Shown here in pieces: positions 34,701 to 45,000 of a DNA stretch of 64,000 nt; position 1 is the first letter of the stretch; every line of letters begins with the position of its first letter. Under the pieces are notes generated by a model, which saw only the letters and a list, made by a program, of their open reading frames with translations, did not search any database and was not told the origin of the DNA. Origin of the DNA: Otis tarda (taxonomy: Eukaryota > Chordata > Aves > Otidiformes > Otididae); NCBI GenBank assembly GCA_026413225.1, contig CM048554.1, positions 88,639,963 to 88,703,962 on the forward strand, given 5' to 3'. The translations under genes were made by a program, and so were the position numbers.

Positions 34701-37624
34701 ACTTCACCTGCAGTTCCTGTCTACTGAGGAGAGGCTGTAACACTGTTTACATTCTCTGCATGTCCTTGGGCTGCAGGTACCTGTGCACTGTGTCAAAACA
34801 GGAGTGAAACACTTGCATCACAAGGCCCAGGAGTTTGATGTTGGTGTTTATTTTGAGGCAAATGGACATGGGACAGTAAGTATGAGCATGTAATGCATAA
34901 GATCAACCAATATGTACAAAATTTTAGTTGGATTAGTTGGAGAAGGTCTTTTGTCTCTGCTTACATTTATAAACAAGATTTTTCTCTCCTTGTTTGAAAA
35001 TAGACTTGTTTCCCTCAAATATAGCATTGCCACCAACTCCTCTGTGTTTCGTGTGGGGATGGGAAGTCACAATAGCAAACATTAGTGATGGTTATTTGGG
35101 CTTAAACGGTACAAGTTTTCCTTGTTGCTGCATGTATCCTAGTTTGTGATGTGGGCTGATCTTCACAAGCTCTTGTCTTTTTGTGCTAGGTATTATTTAG
35201 TAAAGCTGCTGAAGCTAAAATCAGACAACTGGCAAAAGAGGAGAAAGATGATGAAAGAAGAGATGCAGCAAAGGTGCTTGAAAACATGATCGACCTGATT
35301 AATCAGGTAAAAACTGAGAGAAACAAATCACTATGTTGACAGTCATGAGGCTAACTCTGTTTGTGAGTACCTGTCTGGCTACTGCCAGGGACTGCTGGAG
35401 CAGAAAGCGGGGTGCTGTGAGAGAAGGGCAGGACAGTCATCTTCTGAAAGATGTGATACTTTCTTACAAATGGATGCAGAATGCTTTTATGTGGTGCAGT
35501 CTTCTGGGTTCAAGACCCAAAGAGGGAGTGGGATGGCATGGGAACCTAGCGATAGGATGTGACTTGTTCACAATTCAATAGTAATCTTTCATCTGATGTT
35601 ATTCCCTAATCTGTGCAGTACAGGAGGATGAGTCACTGTCTGTGTCCACATAGCCCTGGGACAGGGAGCACAGATGCTATTCATCAGGGGTAGTGCCCAA
35701 TCATACCTCACAGGCTAGCTTTAGGGATCCTGTCTCCAGCACAAGGGTGAGGTGTGCCAGTCCTCCTCTGGAGAGGTGAGGACTAGCACCCGCCATCAGC
35801 AGAGCTGTGTACAAGTACGCTGCTGCTTTCCTTACCACAGGGTCAGCCTGGTAAGGAGGGAAAAAAAAACAAAACAACTCCCCCCAAACAAGCCAACCAG
35901 TCTACCCCAGCTGCCCAGACTGAGGCAAGGCAGCCTGGCTGCATTTTCACTTGCTCCAGGTGGAAGCTTACTGATCAGATCATGCCTTCATTTCTTCACT
36001 CTTGACTGCTCTGGTATTTCTTCCCTTCCTGTTAACAGACAGTTGGTGATGCTATCTCAGACATGTTGGTTATTGAAGCAATCCTGGCTTTGAAAGGTCT
36101 GACTCTGCAACAGTGGGACGCACTCTACACTGACCTTCCCAGTCGGCTGCTCAAAGTTCAGGTGAGTTACACACCGCACTGGCTCAGGTTACAGCAGCCT
36201 CTTGTGAGAGAGCCCTGCAGTGAACAGCTCTTGCCTGTTTATATATAGATAAGCTTTATTTTAAAGGTGAAACAGCCCATTGAAGGGCAGTAGGCCAAAC
36301 AAGCCATGAAACAACCCCAGAGGAGGGATCAGAATGTCACTCGAACTAAAATAAAAATATGGCTTACACAAATTATTAAATAAAAGCCAACTATGTTAAA
36401 TGGAAAAACCTGATCAAAACTGTTCAAATTAATTTAACTTAGAAATGCTTTCTCAACTTTCAAGTTAGTTAGAAAAATCCTGTTTTTCTAAGGCTGCTGC
36501 CTGCTGGGCAGCTGGATTGTTCTTGCTGTGCCACTTTGTATAACTGGAAGGGACAAGCTCTTGCCTCTCTTCTCCAGTATTCAGACAAAGAGCTTGAGCA
36601 GAACAGGCTCCCATGTGGTAGCATTCCGTTACAGATGGAAAGGGAGTGCTAGGCTCTGAATTAACCAGAGGAGAGAGTTTAAGCTTTCTGATCCACTGGG
36701 AGAAGGTACGGCTTCAGTTCAGAGGCTGACCAAGGAGGCACCTTCAGAACTGATCCCCCAGGCAGCTGAGTCCTCTCAGGACTTTGTTAGTACATGCTGA
36801 GCAGTGCCTGAGCAGAGATCCTAGGGCTCCCACAGTGTTTGAATTAAACAGGTGACTCCCACATTGAGCTCTTCTTCAGGCAGCGCAACACATCAAAACT
36901 TGAAGTGACCTTTTTCATTCTGCATCAGCACACAAATACATTGTTTCTGATGTTGCAGGTCGCAGACAGGCGAGTTATCAACACAACAGACGCAGAGAGG
37001 CGGGCGGTTTCACCTCCGGGACTACAAGAGAAAATTGATGCGCTTGTAAAGAAGTTCAAATTGTCACGAGCTTTTGTCCGTCCATCAGGAACAGAAGATG
37101 TAGTTAGAATATACGCTGAAGCAGACACACAGGTCAGAGCTTTAACAACTTGTACATGAAGTGCATTTGGTTAGGTTAAACAATCTTCTGCTTAGCATTG
37201 GGTGATGCAGGGAGAAGTATGTTTACATACTTGTCACTTAATCAAACAGAAAAGTTGCTAAATTTGGAAAAAATCTTAAGTGACCACAAAAAAACCCCAC
37301 AACTTTTTATTTGACTCTAAAGTTGACAGCAAAAGCAGTAGTCCCATTTTTTTCAGAGTCATATGGTCCTGCCCCTTCTTCCTGCCAGCATGACCACAGT
37401 GGCAGAAGACACTTCAAGATGACAGAGCAGTATAAGGAACACAGCATCTGCAAGAAAACTCTTGCCTTGATATCGTACCTTTGCTCTACTCTTCTCATGG
37501 GGACAGCAATGTCACTAACTATTACAACATTCCACAGGAGAATGCAGATGCCCTCGCCCATGAAGTAAGCCTGGCTGTTTACCACCTCGCTGGTGGAAGA
37601 GGAGCACCACCCCAGCTTCTATAA
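28540..37624 (+). CDS. PGM3: PGM3 (AGM1), phosphoacetylglucosamine mutase, complete 542 aa
   Basis: Interconverts GlcNAc-6-phosphate and GlcNAc-1-phosphate in the cytosol, the step before UDP-GlcNAc in the hexosamine pathway that feeds N- and O-glycosylation. Twelve coding exons join with matching phases to 542 codons, exactly the human length. The alpha-D-phosphohexomutase landmarks are intact: the phosphoserine loop TASHNPE with Ser64, the metal loop DGDADR with Asp276, Asp278 and Asp280, the sugar-binding loop EANGHG from Glu370, and the phosphate-binding loop RPSGTED from Arg497. The ATG at 28540 gives [16 protein letters not shown], matching the vertebrate N-terminus, two bases into the exon. 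Mg2+ dependence is family knowledge. It shares a CpG-island promoter with RWDD2A and converges on DOP1A. No breaks are seen. Confidence 0.97.
29354..29538 (+). CDS. PGM3: PGM3 coding exon 2 (residues 69-130)
   Basis: Encodes [19 protein letters not shown] to VFIGRDTR, with the Arg codon split across the donor GTAATT. GRDTR is a conserved hexomutase segment. The acceptor is CCTCTAAG. Confidence 0.94.
30042..30109 (+). CDS. PGM3: PGM3 coding exon 3 (residues 130-153)
   Basis: A short 68-nt exon encoding [20 protein letters not shown] plus YH and the first base of Asp153. The acceptor is TTTTCCAG and the donor GTATGT. Confidence 0.93.
30411..30544 (+). CDS. PGM3: PGM3 coding exon 4 (residues 153-197)
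   Basis: Encodes [20 protein letters not shown] through [24 protein letters not shown] is strongly conserved in the family. The acceptor is TTGCTAG and the donor GTGAAT. Confidence 0.94.
30700..30895 (+). CDS. PGM3: PGM3 coding exon 5 (residues 198-263)
   Basis: Begins [20 protein letters not shown] and ends [10 protein letters not shown] with a split Gly codon. The first dozen residues diverge from mammals (ASCSGDEYRSLK in human), as expected for a surface linker. The acceptor read is GTGCTAAG; the nearby CCCAG would break the frame. Confidence 0.9.
30896..32753 (+). other. PGM3 intron containing an LTR fragment
   Basis: About 1.9 kb. The only named element is the LTR piece starting at 32023. 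The antisense 192-codon ORF (31148-31726) has no recognisable features. Confidence 0.6.
32023..32285 (+). mobile_element. Partial avian ERV-type LTR
   Basis: Begins TGTTCTGGTTTCATCTGGGA and shares GGGATGGAG, TTTTGGATTTAG and GATAACACACTGAT, in the same order, with the 570-bp LTR at 52158. Similarity fades after about 260 bp, so the 3' part is lost or diverged. No internal viral genes are present. Confidence 0.65.
32754..32911 (+). CDS. PGM3: PGM3 coding exon 6 (residues 263-315), metal-binding loop
   Basis: Carries [17 protein letters not shown], where the three Asp residues bind Mg2+, then [11 protein letters not shown]. It ends LKELLAK in phase 0 at GTAACT. Confidence 0.95.
32912..33856 (+). 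other. PGM3 intron
   Basis: About 0.95 kb with no repeat or exon recognised. The 134-codon open frame inside (33265-33669) has no recognisable similarity. Confidence 0.6.
33857..33940 (+). CDS. PGM3: PGM3 coding exon 7 (residues 316-343)
   Basis: An 84-nt exon encoding [20 protein letters not shown] then RYLEETLK, phase 0 on both sides. [12 protein letters not shown] is a conserved family segment. Confidence 0.94.
33941..34776 (+). other. PGM3 intron with an A/T-only tract
   Basis: About 0.84 kb. It is dominated by the low-complexity tract at 34431-34543. Otherwise nothing recognisable. Confidence 0.7.
34431..34543. repeat. A/T low-complexity tract
   Basis: About 110 bases of almost only A and T, made of T runs separated by AA or A groups, within a PGM3 intron. 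It could be a degenerate poly(A) tail in antisense or an expanded simple repeat. Confidence 0.9.
34777..34875 (+). CDS. PGM3: PGM3 coding exon 8 (residues 344-376), sugar-binding loop
   Basis: Encodes [20 protein letters not shown] then [13 protein letters not shown]. The EANGHG loop contacts the sugar in family structures. The acceptor is GGGCTGCAG and the donor GTAAGT. Confidence 0.94.
35190..35306 (+). CDS. PGM3: PGM3 coding exon 9 (residues 377-415)
   Basis: Encodes [19 protein letters not shown] through [10 protein letters not shown], a charged helical stretch. Phase 0 at both ends. Confidence 0.92.
35307..36038 (+). other. PGM3 intron
   Basis: About 0.73 kb of unique-looking sequence; nothing recognised. 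Confidence 0.6.
36039..36161 (+). CDS. PGM3: PGM3 coding exon 10 (residues 416-456)
   Basis: Encodes [20 protein letters not shown] then [20 protein letters not shown] and Q. The acceptor is GTTAACAG and the donor GTGAGT. Confidence 0.94.
36162..36958 (+). other. PGM3 intron
   Basis: About 0.8 kb of intron with no repeat or exon recognised. Confidence 0.6.
36959..37132 (+). CDS. PGM3: PGM3 coding exon 11 (residues 457-514), phosphate-binding loop
   Basis: Starts [20 protein letters not shown] and contains [27 protein letters not shown] binds the substrate phosphate in the C-terminal domain. Confidence 0.95.
37538..37624 (+). CDS. PGM3: PGM3 last coding exon (residues 515-542) and stop
   Basis: Encodes [20 protein letters not shown] then RGAPPQLL and a TAA stop (37622-37624), following the acceptor TTCCACAG. 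Confidence 0.92.
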   Translation, partial: ENADALAHEVSLAVYHLAGGRGAPPQLL

Positions 37625-37662
37625 CAGATGATACAACTGCAGTTAAAGTTAATGTTTTGTTT

Positions 37663-37716
37663 GGGGTTTTTTTTTTTTTTTTTTTTTTTTGTTTTTTTTG
37701 TTTGTTTTTTTTTTTA
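37663..37716. repeat. Poly(T) tract just after the PGM3 stop
   Basis: About 50 bases of T with a few G, in the PGM3 3' UTR. Confidence 0.9.
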
Positions 37717-38465
37717 ATATTGCTGTCTTTACCATCTGCTACTATGGACAGACCCAACCTTTCTTCAGAGTAGCAAGGATTAATCACAACTGAGCAGAAT
37801 ATTCCACTGCTTATTGTTTACCATGTTAGCAACTTACCTTAATGAGCTCTTGCTGCTGAGTTTCCCCCTGAGTTTGTCTAACTTCTGAAGCTGAAGCGAC
37901 TCACTCCTTTACAGTCACGCCCAGGAGGAGTTCTGCCCCCTACCCAGCCTATTTCATAAGTTACTGCCACATTGTGACTGAAGTCCAGCTCCCCCATCCT
38001 CAGCACAGTGGCAGTAACTGGTGACTGCGCTCACAGTAGCTGCAGCACAACACCCTGCTGCAGAAACATCTCCCACCTTCTCACAGTGACCAAATCAGCT
38101 GTGGGCTGTTGCCCATCTTGAGAGATTCAGGGGGAACAATATAATGGAAAAGAGTATTTGCATATAATTGCAATTATATCTTCATTAGCTCCTTTTATGA
38201 AATTGAAGTATTGCAGTAATAGCATTTAAAATAATTTTTAAGAGGTCTTTTGCGGCCCTTATTACTCCTCAGCAGCCTGAAGGGGCAGGGCCAGTGGGAT
38301 GTCATGTTTTAAATACATGAGTATCCTCAGCCACATATTTCAGTTCAGGGTGTCTGCCTCTGACAAATGTATTCTTCATTACAGTCCTGTATTAACTCCT
38401 GGAATAATGGTATCTTCCAGATTGCTAAATAAGCACAAGTTCCAATAGATCAAAAGAAGAGAAAA

Positions 38466-38471
38466 AATAAA
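38466..38471 (+). terminator. Candidate PGM3 polyadenylation signal (AATAAA)
   Basis: AATAAA about 840 bases after the stop, followed by TGTGCACC and a long T-rich stretch that would act as the downstream element. Confidence 0.5.
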
Positions 38472-38779
38472 CTGGAGACAAACTGAAAAAATGTGCACCT
38501 TGTATTTTTTTTAGTTTTTTTTTTTTTTTAAAGACAGAACTCAAGACAACAAAACATGTACTGTAAATAGTAGGCACCATAATCAATATGAGCCACCAAT
38601 ATTTAAACTTGATTCAGGCCACATCCAGAACTTCTCTTATTTACAAATATTTAACTTAAATACAACATTAAGTATTTCATTACATACAAAGTAAGAAAAG
38701 AATACTATACAACTGGGAAAGATACAGTATTTCATTTAAATAGTTACATTTCATATAAGCTGAATAGTACCAGTTTGAT

Positions 38780-39085
38780 TCACGTTTTTATGACTCCTTC
38801 AAGAAAATCCTTCTCAACCATTTCTTCTATCTTTTGTCTTGCTTTGCTGGAGAAGGTCTTGAGGTTCTCCATTTTTATGTCCTTACTTGGAAAACAGTTG
38901 GGGTAAAGGACAGGGCTCCCTGAGTGTCCAACGCATCTGCTTGTGACTTTGCTGTTAAAAACTTGGCTGAGTACGTTGAAGAAAGGCAGAAGCTGCTCAA
39001 TGCTGCGAACAGTGTAGATGGTTAAAAGCAAGTGACCTGGTTCCCAACTGAGTGTTTTCCCTGAGCTGTCCTCCTCTGGGTTTTT
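38780..39085 (-). CDS. DOP1A: DOP1A last coding exon (101 aa) and stop
   Basis: Encodes [20 protein letters not shown], then [20 protein letters not shown], ending [12 protein letters not shown] with a TGA stop (38782-38780). The acceptor is CTGTATTTACAG. Confidence 0.94.
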   Translation of the reverse strand, partial: KNPEEDSSGKTLSWEPGHLLLTIYTVRSIEQLLPFFNVLSQVFNSKVTSRCVGHSGSPVLYPNCFPSKDIKMENLKTFSSKARQKIEEMVEKDFLEGVIKT

Positions 39086-42000
39086 CTGTAAATACAGATA
39101 AATGGGAAATAATTACTGGACAAAATAGGAAAAGCACAGGTAAAAATAAAAGACTAGTGCCCAATAAAGTATTTTTCCGTATTCCAGAAATATTTGTCCT
39201 ATAAATGAAATACACACATGCTGGAGTGCAGTTTTGGAAGCTGATCTCCTGCTCCTCCCGTCATCACGTTTTGCAGCAGCAGTGGCTGGGCAGCCAGATG
39301 GCCGACACAAATGGGAAAGCTGTGGTGGGTGTTCGAGTTCACTGCCTCAGTGCAGGACTGCCCCAAAGCAAGGCAGCCCCTCATCCTGGCACCTGCTGTG
39401 CTGCCCTGCAGAGCTGCTCCCAGTGCAGCATCCCCCATGGAACACGAACAGCCCAGGCTGGTGACAATCGGAATTGCAGCTGCTTGGGTAAGTTATATGC
39501 TACTTCACCTGCTTTCCAAAGCAAGCTGGTGTCTGAAAACGCTCGTGCTTCACCCTACTACCAGCATTAGTGACAATAAACCCCAGAGGAAGTTAAAATA
39601 GAAACAAAGCATTTTCACTTTGATTATAAAGTTCAGAGTTTACAGGAAAAGCAAAAGCAGTACTGTTTTAAGTATCAGAAATAACACATATAGAGGGTCT
39701 GAGCAGAGATTTGAAGTTCTCTCAAAGGAAAATGGTTCACTTACTCATTGCATGTTCTCAGAAGACCTCGGTTACGCACCTTCCATTTCATGGGGGGAAT
39801 TTCAAGGGAGAGAATTTCAGGAACCCCACCATCGAGGGCAGCAGTCACACACCAAATGGCCTCAGGCAGTGTCAGTATACTGCTGTAACCCTGCTTAGGG
39901 TTGCCTTAAATACCCACATACTAAAATACTAACATCCAGCTGCTTATATGATTGACAGTCTTCACACATGTCCTTTTTTTTTTTTTTTTTTGAGTCAAAA
40001 AAACACACTCAAATCTAGACAAAAAGGTGCTGTCACCACTAGAAACACCTTGTTTGGACTGTTTCTGACAAACCAGTATGGGAGAGCTTCTGCTGTGAAG
40101 TAGAGTTCCAGCAATGCTGGTTTTTAGTCCAGGAGGAAGGAGAAAGGCAGCACAAAGGCCACATCAAGGAGAGCCACCTCCTGATCTGCCTCTGACCAGT
40201 GCTTCCCTCCTGCTGCCCTAGCAACGCCTCTGCTAAGGAGGGAGGTCTGAGATGCCTGTAGGTGGCACAGCTCCTGAAGAGCAGGTTTTGTAACCACAGG
40301 AGAGTGAAGGGGAAAGAACAGCAGTGGGAGCAGAGTGCAAGGTAGGGATTACTGATTGCACAGCCTTTGAGCAAACAGATTTTCCTCAAGAGATTACGCT
40401 TTAGCAAATACAGTTGCTGCCCTTTAAATGAAGCAACTGTCTTTTGCACTTCAGGAGCCTACAGGACATTCATTTCACAAAACCCAATTAGGCTAAAATT
40501 AAATATGAACGTTTAGTATTTCAATCTGGTGGTTTGGCGGAGATTACTATTCAAGCTTACTGTTTATTCTCTACAAAGTCTCAAGAAAATAAATGCTGAC
40601 AATGAACTAGAACAAAGGGAAGACTGCTTTCCAACTCAGAGAGAGTTGTTGATGCCTCCTACTTTTAATGGAAGTTACTAGTTTTAAAGTTTCTCCTGTG
40701 AATCTAGTGTGAAATTTTTAAAGAAGAGAGGCTTTTCAGTATTGGTTCTCTACCATGCTTATTACTAGCCAGTGGGGAGCATGGACTACCACCTCCAGCA
40801 CGCAGCAGGTGTCAGTGTTAGACAGCAGCCAACCAAATGGGATGCACGTGCAAATACTAATTCTCTCTCTGAGCAGTGAAATACAATCTGTCCAAGCCAT
40901 TTCCTCATGGCAGTACCTTGGCAAAAACCACTAATTCCTCCTTAACAACAGTTTACTTGACAGAGACTGGATTAGGGATTGTGTGTTTCGCACCTGCCAT
41001 TTGGCAAAAAATTGTTAGTTCATTTTATAATGATTTGCAATCATAAGTCTCCTTATCACTAACATTAATTTTTCTAATCTATTACACATAGGAAAGCAAC
41101 TTTAAAGTAAATTTTTATGTTATCTATAAAGATAAGGGCCCTCATGATCCTTTCACTTCAAAAATCTGTCAACTTTGTCCTCTAACAAGACTGATCTCCC
41201 TCAGTTCTTACTGAAAGCTAAATACTGCCCAGGGCCCTGAGGTGATGGTATCATTATGGCGAGCCTGTTTCACAACTCAAGCATCAAAGGCCACCCTCAC
41301 CTGATGCTTGGCCATCTCCATTCCCTCCAAAACCACCGTCTTAAAGTCCTCCTGTTTGTCCTGTGGAAGGAAAGAGGAGAACTTTCAGACTGCATTTCAT
41401 ATATCAAAATAACACTTTGCCGTGAAGGCCGTGCAGTTGCCTGGTTGGGTGCTGTGCTTCAGCTAAAAAATCACCCACCCCAAAGAGTCCATGGTCTGGA
41501 AATGGCTGATTCTGGAGCTAGTGTGGCCAAGGCACTATCAGACAATAACAGCACTGCCAGTTTGTCCTTCTGTTTATTGCCAGGAGTGCCGAAGGAGGTT
41601 TCAAAGCACGCTTCCTTCAGACAAGAAAGCCTGAGCAACACCGTACTACAGGAAACTGAGCATTAGCAAGAGTGGCCTGAAAGAAAATTAAAATCCACTG
41701 GAACATTTTGCTCAGAAACTGTTATTTTCTAAGAAAAACCTGCAGCTATATGCAATAGCGTTCTCCTCTGCACAAAGAAGAAATGGCCTGGAAGTCAGTA
41801 TGTATTCATTACCTCACGTTTATCTCATCATCATACCCCTAGCTATGGTTCAGTGTGCAACTGCTGCCATGACTAGGGGGTTCCAGAAATTCCAGGAAGT
41901 TTTCTATATTCTTGAAGCATACTGTGGAACTCCTGATTTCAGGCACCTATCTCAACATACAGTACTTACCAGCATGTATATTTTATATATCATATGTAAT

Positions 42001-45000
42001 TTATAAGTCATGCAGAAAGATTATTTGGAGTGTGATCACTTTCTAACAGGTATAGCAGACTACACTGAACATCAAGGTTAGAGGCTATGTCTGATTAGCC
42101 TCAGTTAAAATTGATTATTCCTTTATACATGCAAGAAGAGAAACTTAGTTTCATCTTCATGGTTCAAAAACAATAAAATTAAAAAAGCGGATGTACCTCA
42201 GATACTTGTTTTATCCCCTAAAATTTTAAGACTTGCTTGAATAGTTACAGGCAGATCTGAACTAAGTTATCCCTGAATTTTACTTGTACGTCCAGCAGTA
42301 GTTTCTTTGCTCAGTGAAAACATTAGAGATTGTAAATGCAGTAGCTACACCAAGCTGCCAGTGTTACAGTCCTGACTATGCCATCTATTTGGAGGGAAAT
42401 CCAAAAACGACACTTCAAAGCTCAAAATGAAACTTCCCATATAGCTTCGAGCTTCCTCTCCCTGTTACCCCAGCACACCCAGCAACCTCTCCCAGTGAAG
42501 TGCCTGCCCAGGGGGGTCTGTTCTCACAGCAGGAACAGCAATATATCTTACAGAAATTTTCTTACTTTGTGGCAGCAGAAGGGAACACCCTGGGACAGAG
42601 CTTGGCCAGCTACCATCAGCTTCAGCAGCAGATCAGGCCTCCACCTCACCCAAGCTAAGGTTTTAATATATACCTCATGCACCAACATAATGACAATCCT
42701 TATTCTGCTCCCACTCTACAAACTGTGCAGCCAAGATTTCCCCAGAACTGTTCCTACTGCTCTCTCCTTTCTTCCATTCATTGTAACTGCTTTGGGGAAG
42801 AAATCCAGCCCTCCCTAACTCTGCATAGTCTCAAAACTCTCAGTTCCGTCATTTTTACGAATGACAGTTTTCTAAATATTTAAATATGATTATTATTAAC
42901 AAAAATGCTTTCCTACTTCAAAAAGGTAGTTAGCTGTACTAGTATCTACATGTTTGACTGGCTACCTGAAAGTGATTTTACATTAAAATATATTAGACAC
43001 TGAAGCATATTTTACTTTTTACTTGAATAATACAAATAATACTTTTAATTGTAAACTATAAAATCACTGACCATCACAGGTTTGGGGTTTTTGTTGTTTG
43101 GTTGGTTTGGGGTTTGTTCTTTTGTTTGTTTTTGTTTTGTTATGGCTTTGTTTTATATATATCTACATGTGGTTTTTGCCTGATGCTGACTTGAGATTAC
43201 TCTAGGGGCAACCTCCCACACCACATGAACAATGAAGAATGGAAAGGAGTTTAAAAAAAAAAAAACATTCAAAATGAAACAGTGCTGTAAGTTACTGTAC
43301 ATGAAACCTTTAAATGAAAAGCAAAACTGGAAGAAAGCAACATACCTTTGCTTTTTTTCGCAGCAGTTTTGCTAGACGCACCACATAGGGTTTGAACTCC
43401 CTTTGATGTGTACCCTGTCTTCGTACTTCCAAGCCTGAATCATCTGATGCTTCTGGAATAAAAGCCCAACGATACCTGTCATGAGATAACACAAGCAGAC
43501 ATTATCCTTCCTGAACATGCTGGCTTTTCTGCTAGATGTAAAAATCTGAGTGGATGAGGGGATCTAGTTAAGTATCAAAGAAAGAGAGGGGGGGGGGAAA
43601 CAAAACCAACCCACAAGAAAAACATCAGTCTTTGACAAGAAAGAATAGGAAAGGCACATTCTGAAAAGCAGGAAGTAACATGGCAAATAATGTAGCATGG
43701 CCTTTTTCCTTTAGAGCTTCTGAGAGTATTTAAGGATGCCAAGAGCAAGATAAGGCAGAGAAGCTAAAGTCAGTAATATTCACATCTTCATTGTGTGCAA
43801 GAGAACTGAAAGCAATTCTGAATTATAAAATACTTGTTGCTTAAAACATTTTGCAGCACATTTGCAGTGCTTACTGTAACACACAAAGTGTTCTCAAAAT
43901 ACCAGGTTGATAACAGAAACTCATTTATTTTACCTATTCATAGGCCAATGAGATGAAGTGGACCATGCCCTTCCCCCTGCCTTCCTGCATTGCAAGGAGT
44001 GGCTACTTGCATTATAAACTATAAAGGAAATCAGAGTTTCTGTTCTTAAAATTTCAATTCAAGCCTCTATGAGAATGCCATAAAATACACTGTGATTCAG
44101 CATGACTACTGTCTTTCCAAAAATGTACAGTAATGACCTAAATAAAACTGGCTGGCTAACAATGGGGTTTAGGGTAGTTTGGAGAACTGAACAAGGATTA
44201 TGAACAAAATCCCCAAAAAATAAAATAAATGAAGGAACCTTCGAGATTAGCACTAGATTTAAGAAATACTACAGGGTACAAACTGAAACAGTGTCAGCAA
44301 GTCCTTCCACTCTGTGGCCCACACAAGTGTCTTTTAACTACCAGGATAATTAGAGGTGACCAAATGTCTACAGAGCTGTGCCAGGGCAGCAGCTCTCACA
44401 CGGTCACCACTGTGCAGTGTAACGAGACATACTTTCTTTTGTCCTTGGTGGCCTCTCATTTCTAGGGTCTTCAGCAAATGCCAGTTTTGCCTTAATTTTT
44501 TTCCAACAGAACAGGATTGCAGAGGCACTGAGGAAACAGTTTGCACACATGCACCGTACTGACCAAGAAAAATCTACAGAGTCCCCTTCAGAAGCAGTTT
44601 GTTGCAAAATCTTCCAGTCAGACCATGCAGGAGTAGTTTGAGTCATGCTAAGGCAACATATAGACCTCTTATCTCATGCATTAGTCACTGAGACAAGTGG
44701 GTGTATTTTTAGTTCTTAGACATTACTGCAACTAAATACTTTAGTGAACAAATCACTATTACTGATCAGCTCCCAAGTGTGAGCAATCTCTTGCACAGGC
44801 TAAATGAAACCAGCTTGGACTCATTTGGTGTGTAGCATCATTTGCTCTGGGGGCCACTCTGACACTGGGAGGGAACGAACTGTGGGCTGCCCTGGGTGAA
44901 GGCCAGAAAAGGAAAGGAAATAGGAAAACAAAGATTTTTATGCACTAGAATTTTACCAAGAGACATGGACAAACACCAAAAAACTTAAGTGACAGCATCT

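Larger units (their letters stand above)
37625..38779. other. PGM3 3' UTR and DOP1A 3' UTR (convergent ends)
   Basis: The two stop codons are 1155 bases apart and face each other. An AATAAA for PGM3 lies at 38466. I found no canonical AATAAA for DOP1A on the minus strand between 38779 and about 37800, so its 3' end is unresolved and could overlap PGM3. Confidence 0.55.

Noticed and set aside
37311..37568. An 85-codon + strand ORF overlapping the PGM3 last acceptor
   Set aside because: Its frame differs from the one joining exon 11 to the last exon; it is intronic read-through.
39205..39601. Overlapping + strand ORFs in the last DOP1A intron
   Set aside because: Composition-driven, antisense to DOP1A, with no domain or start context.
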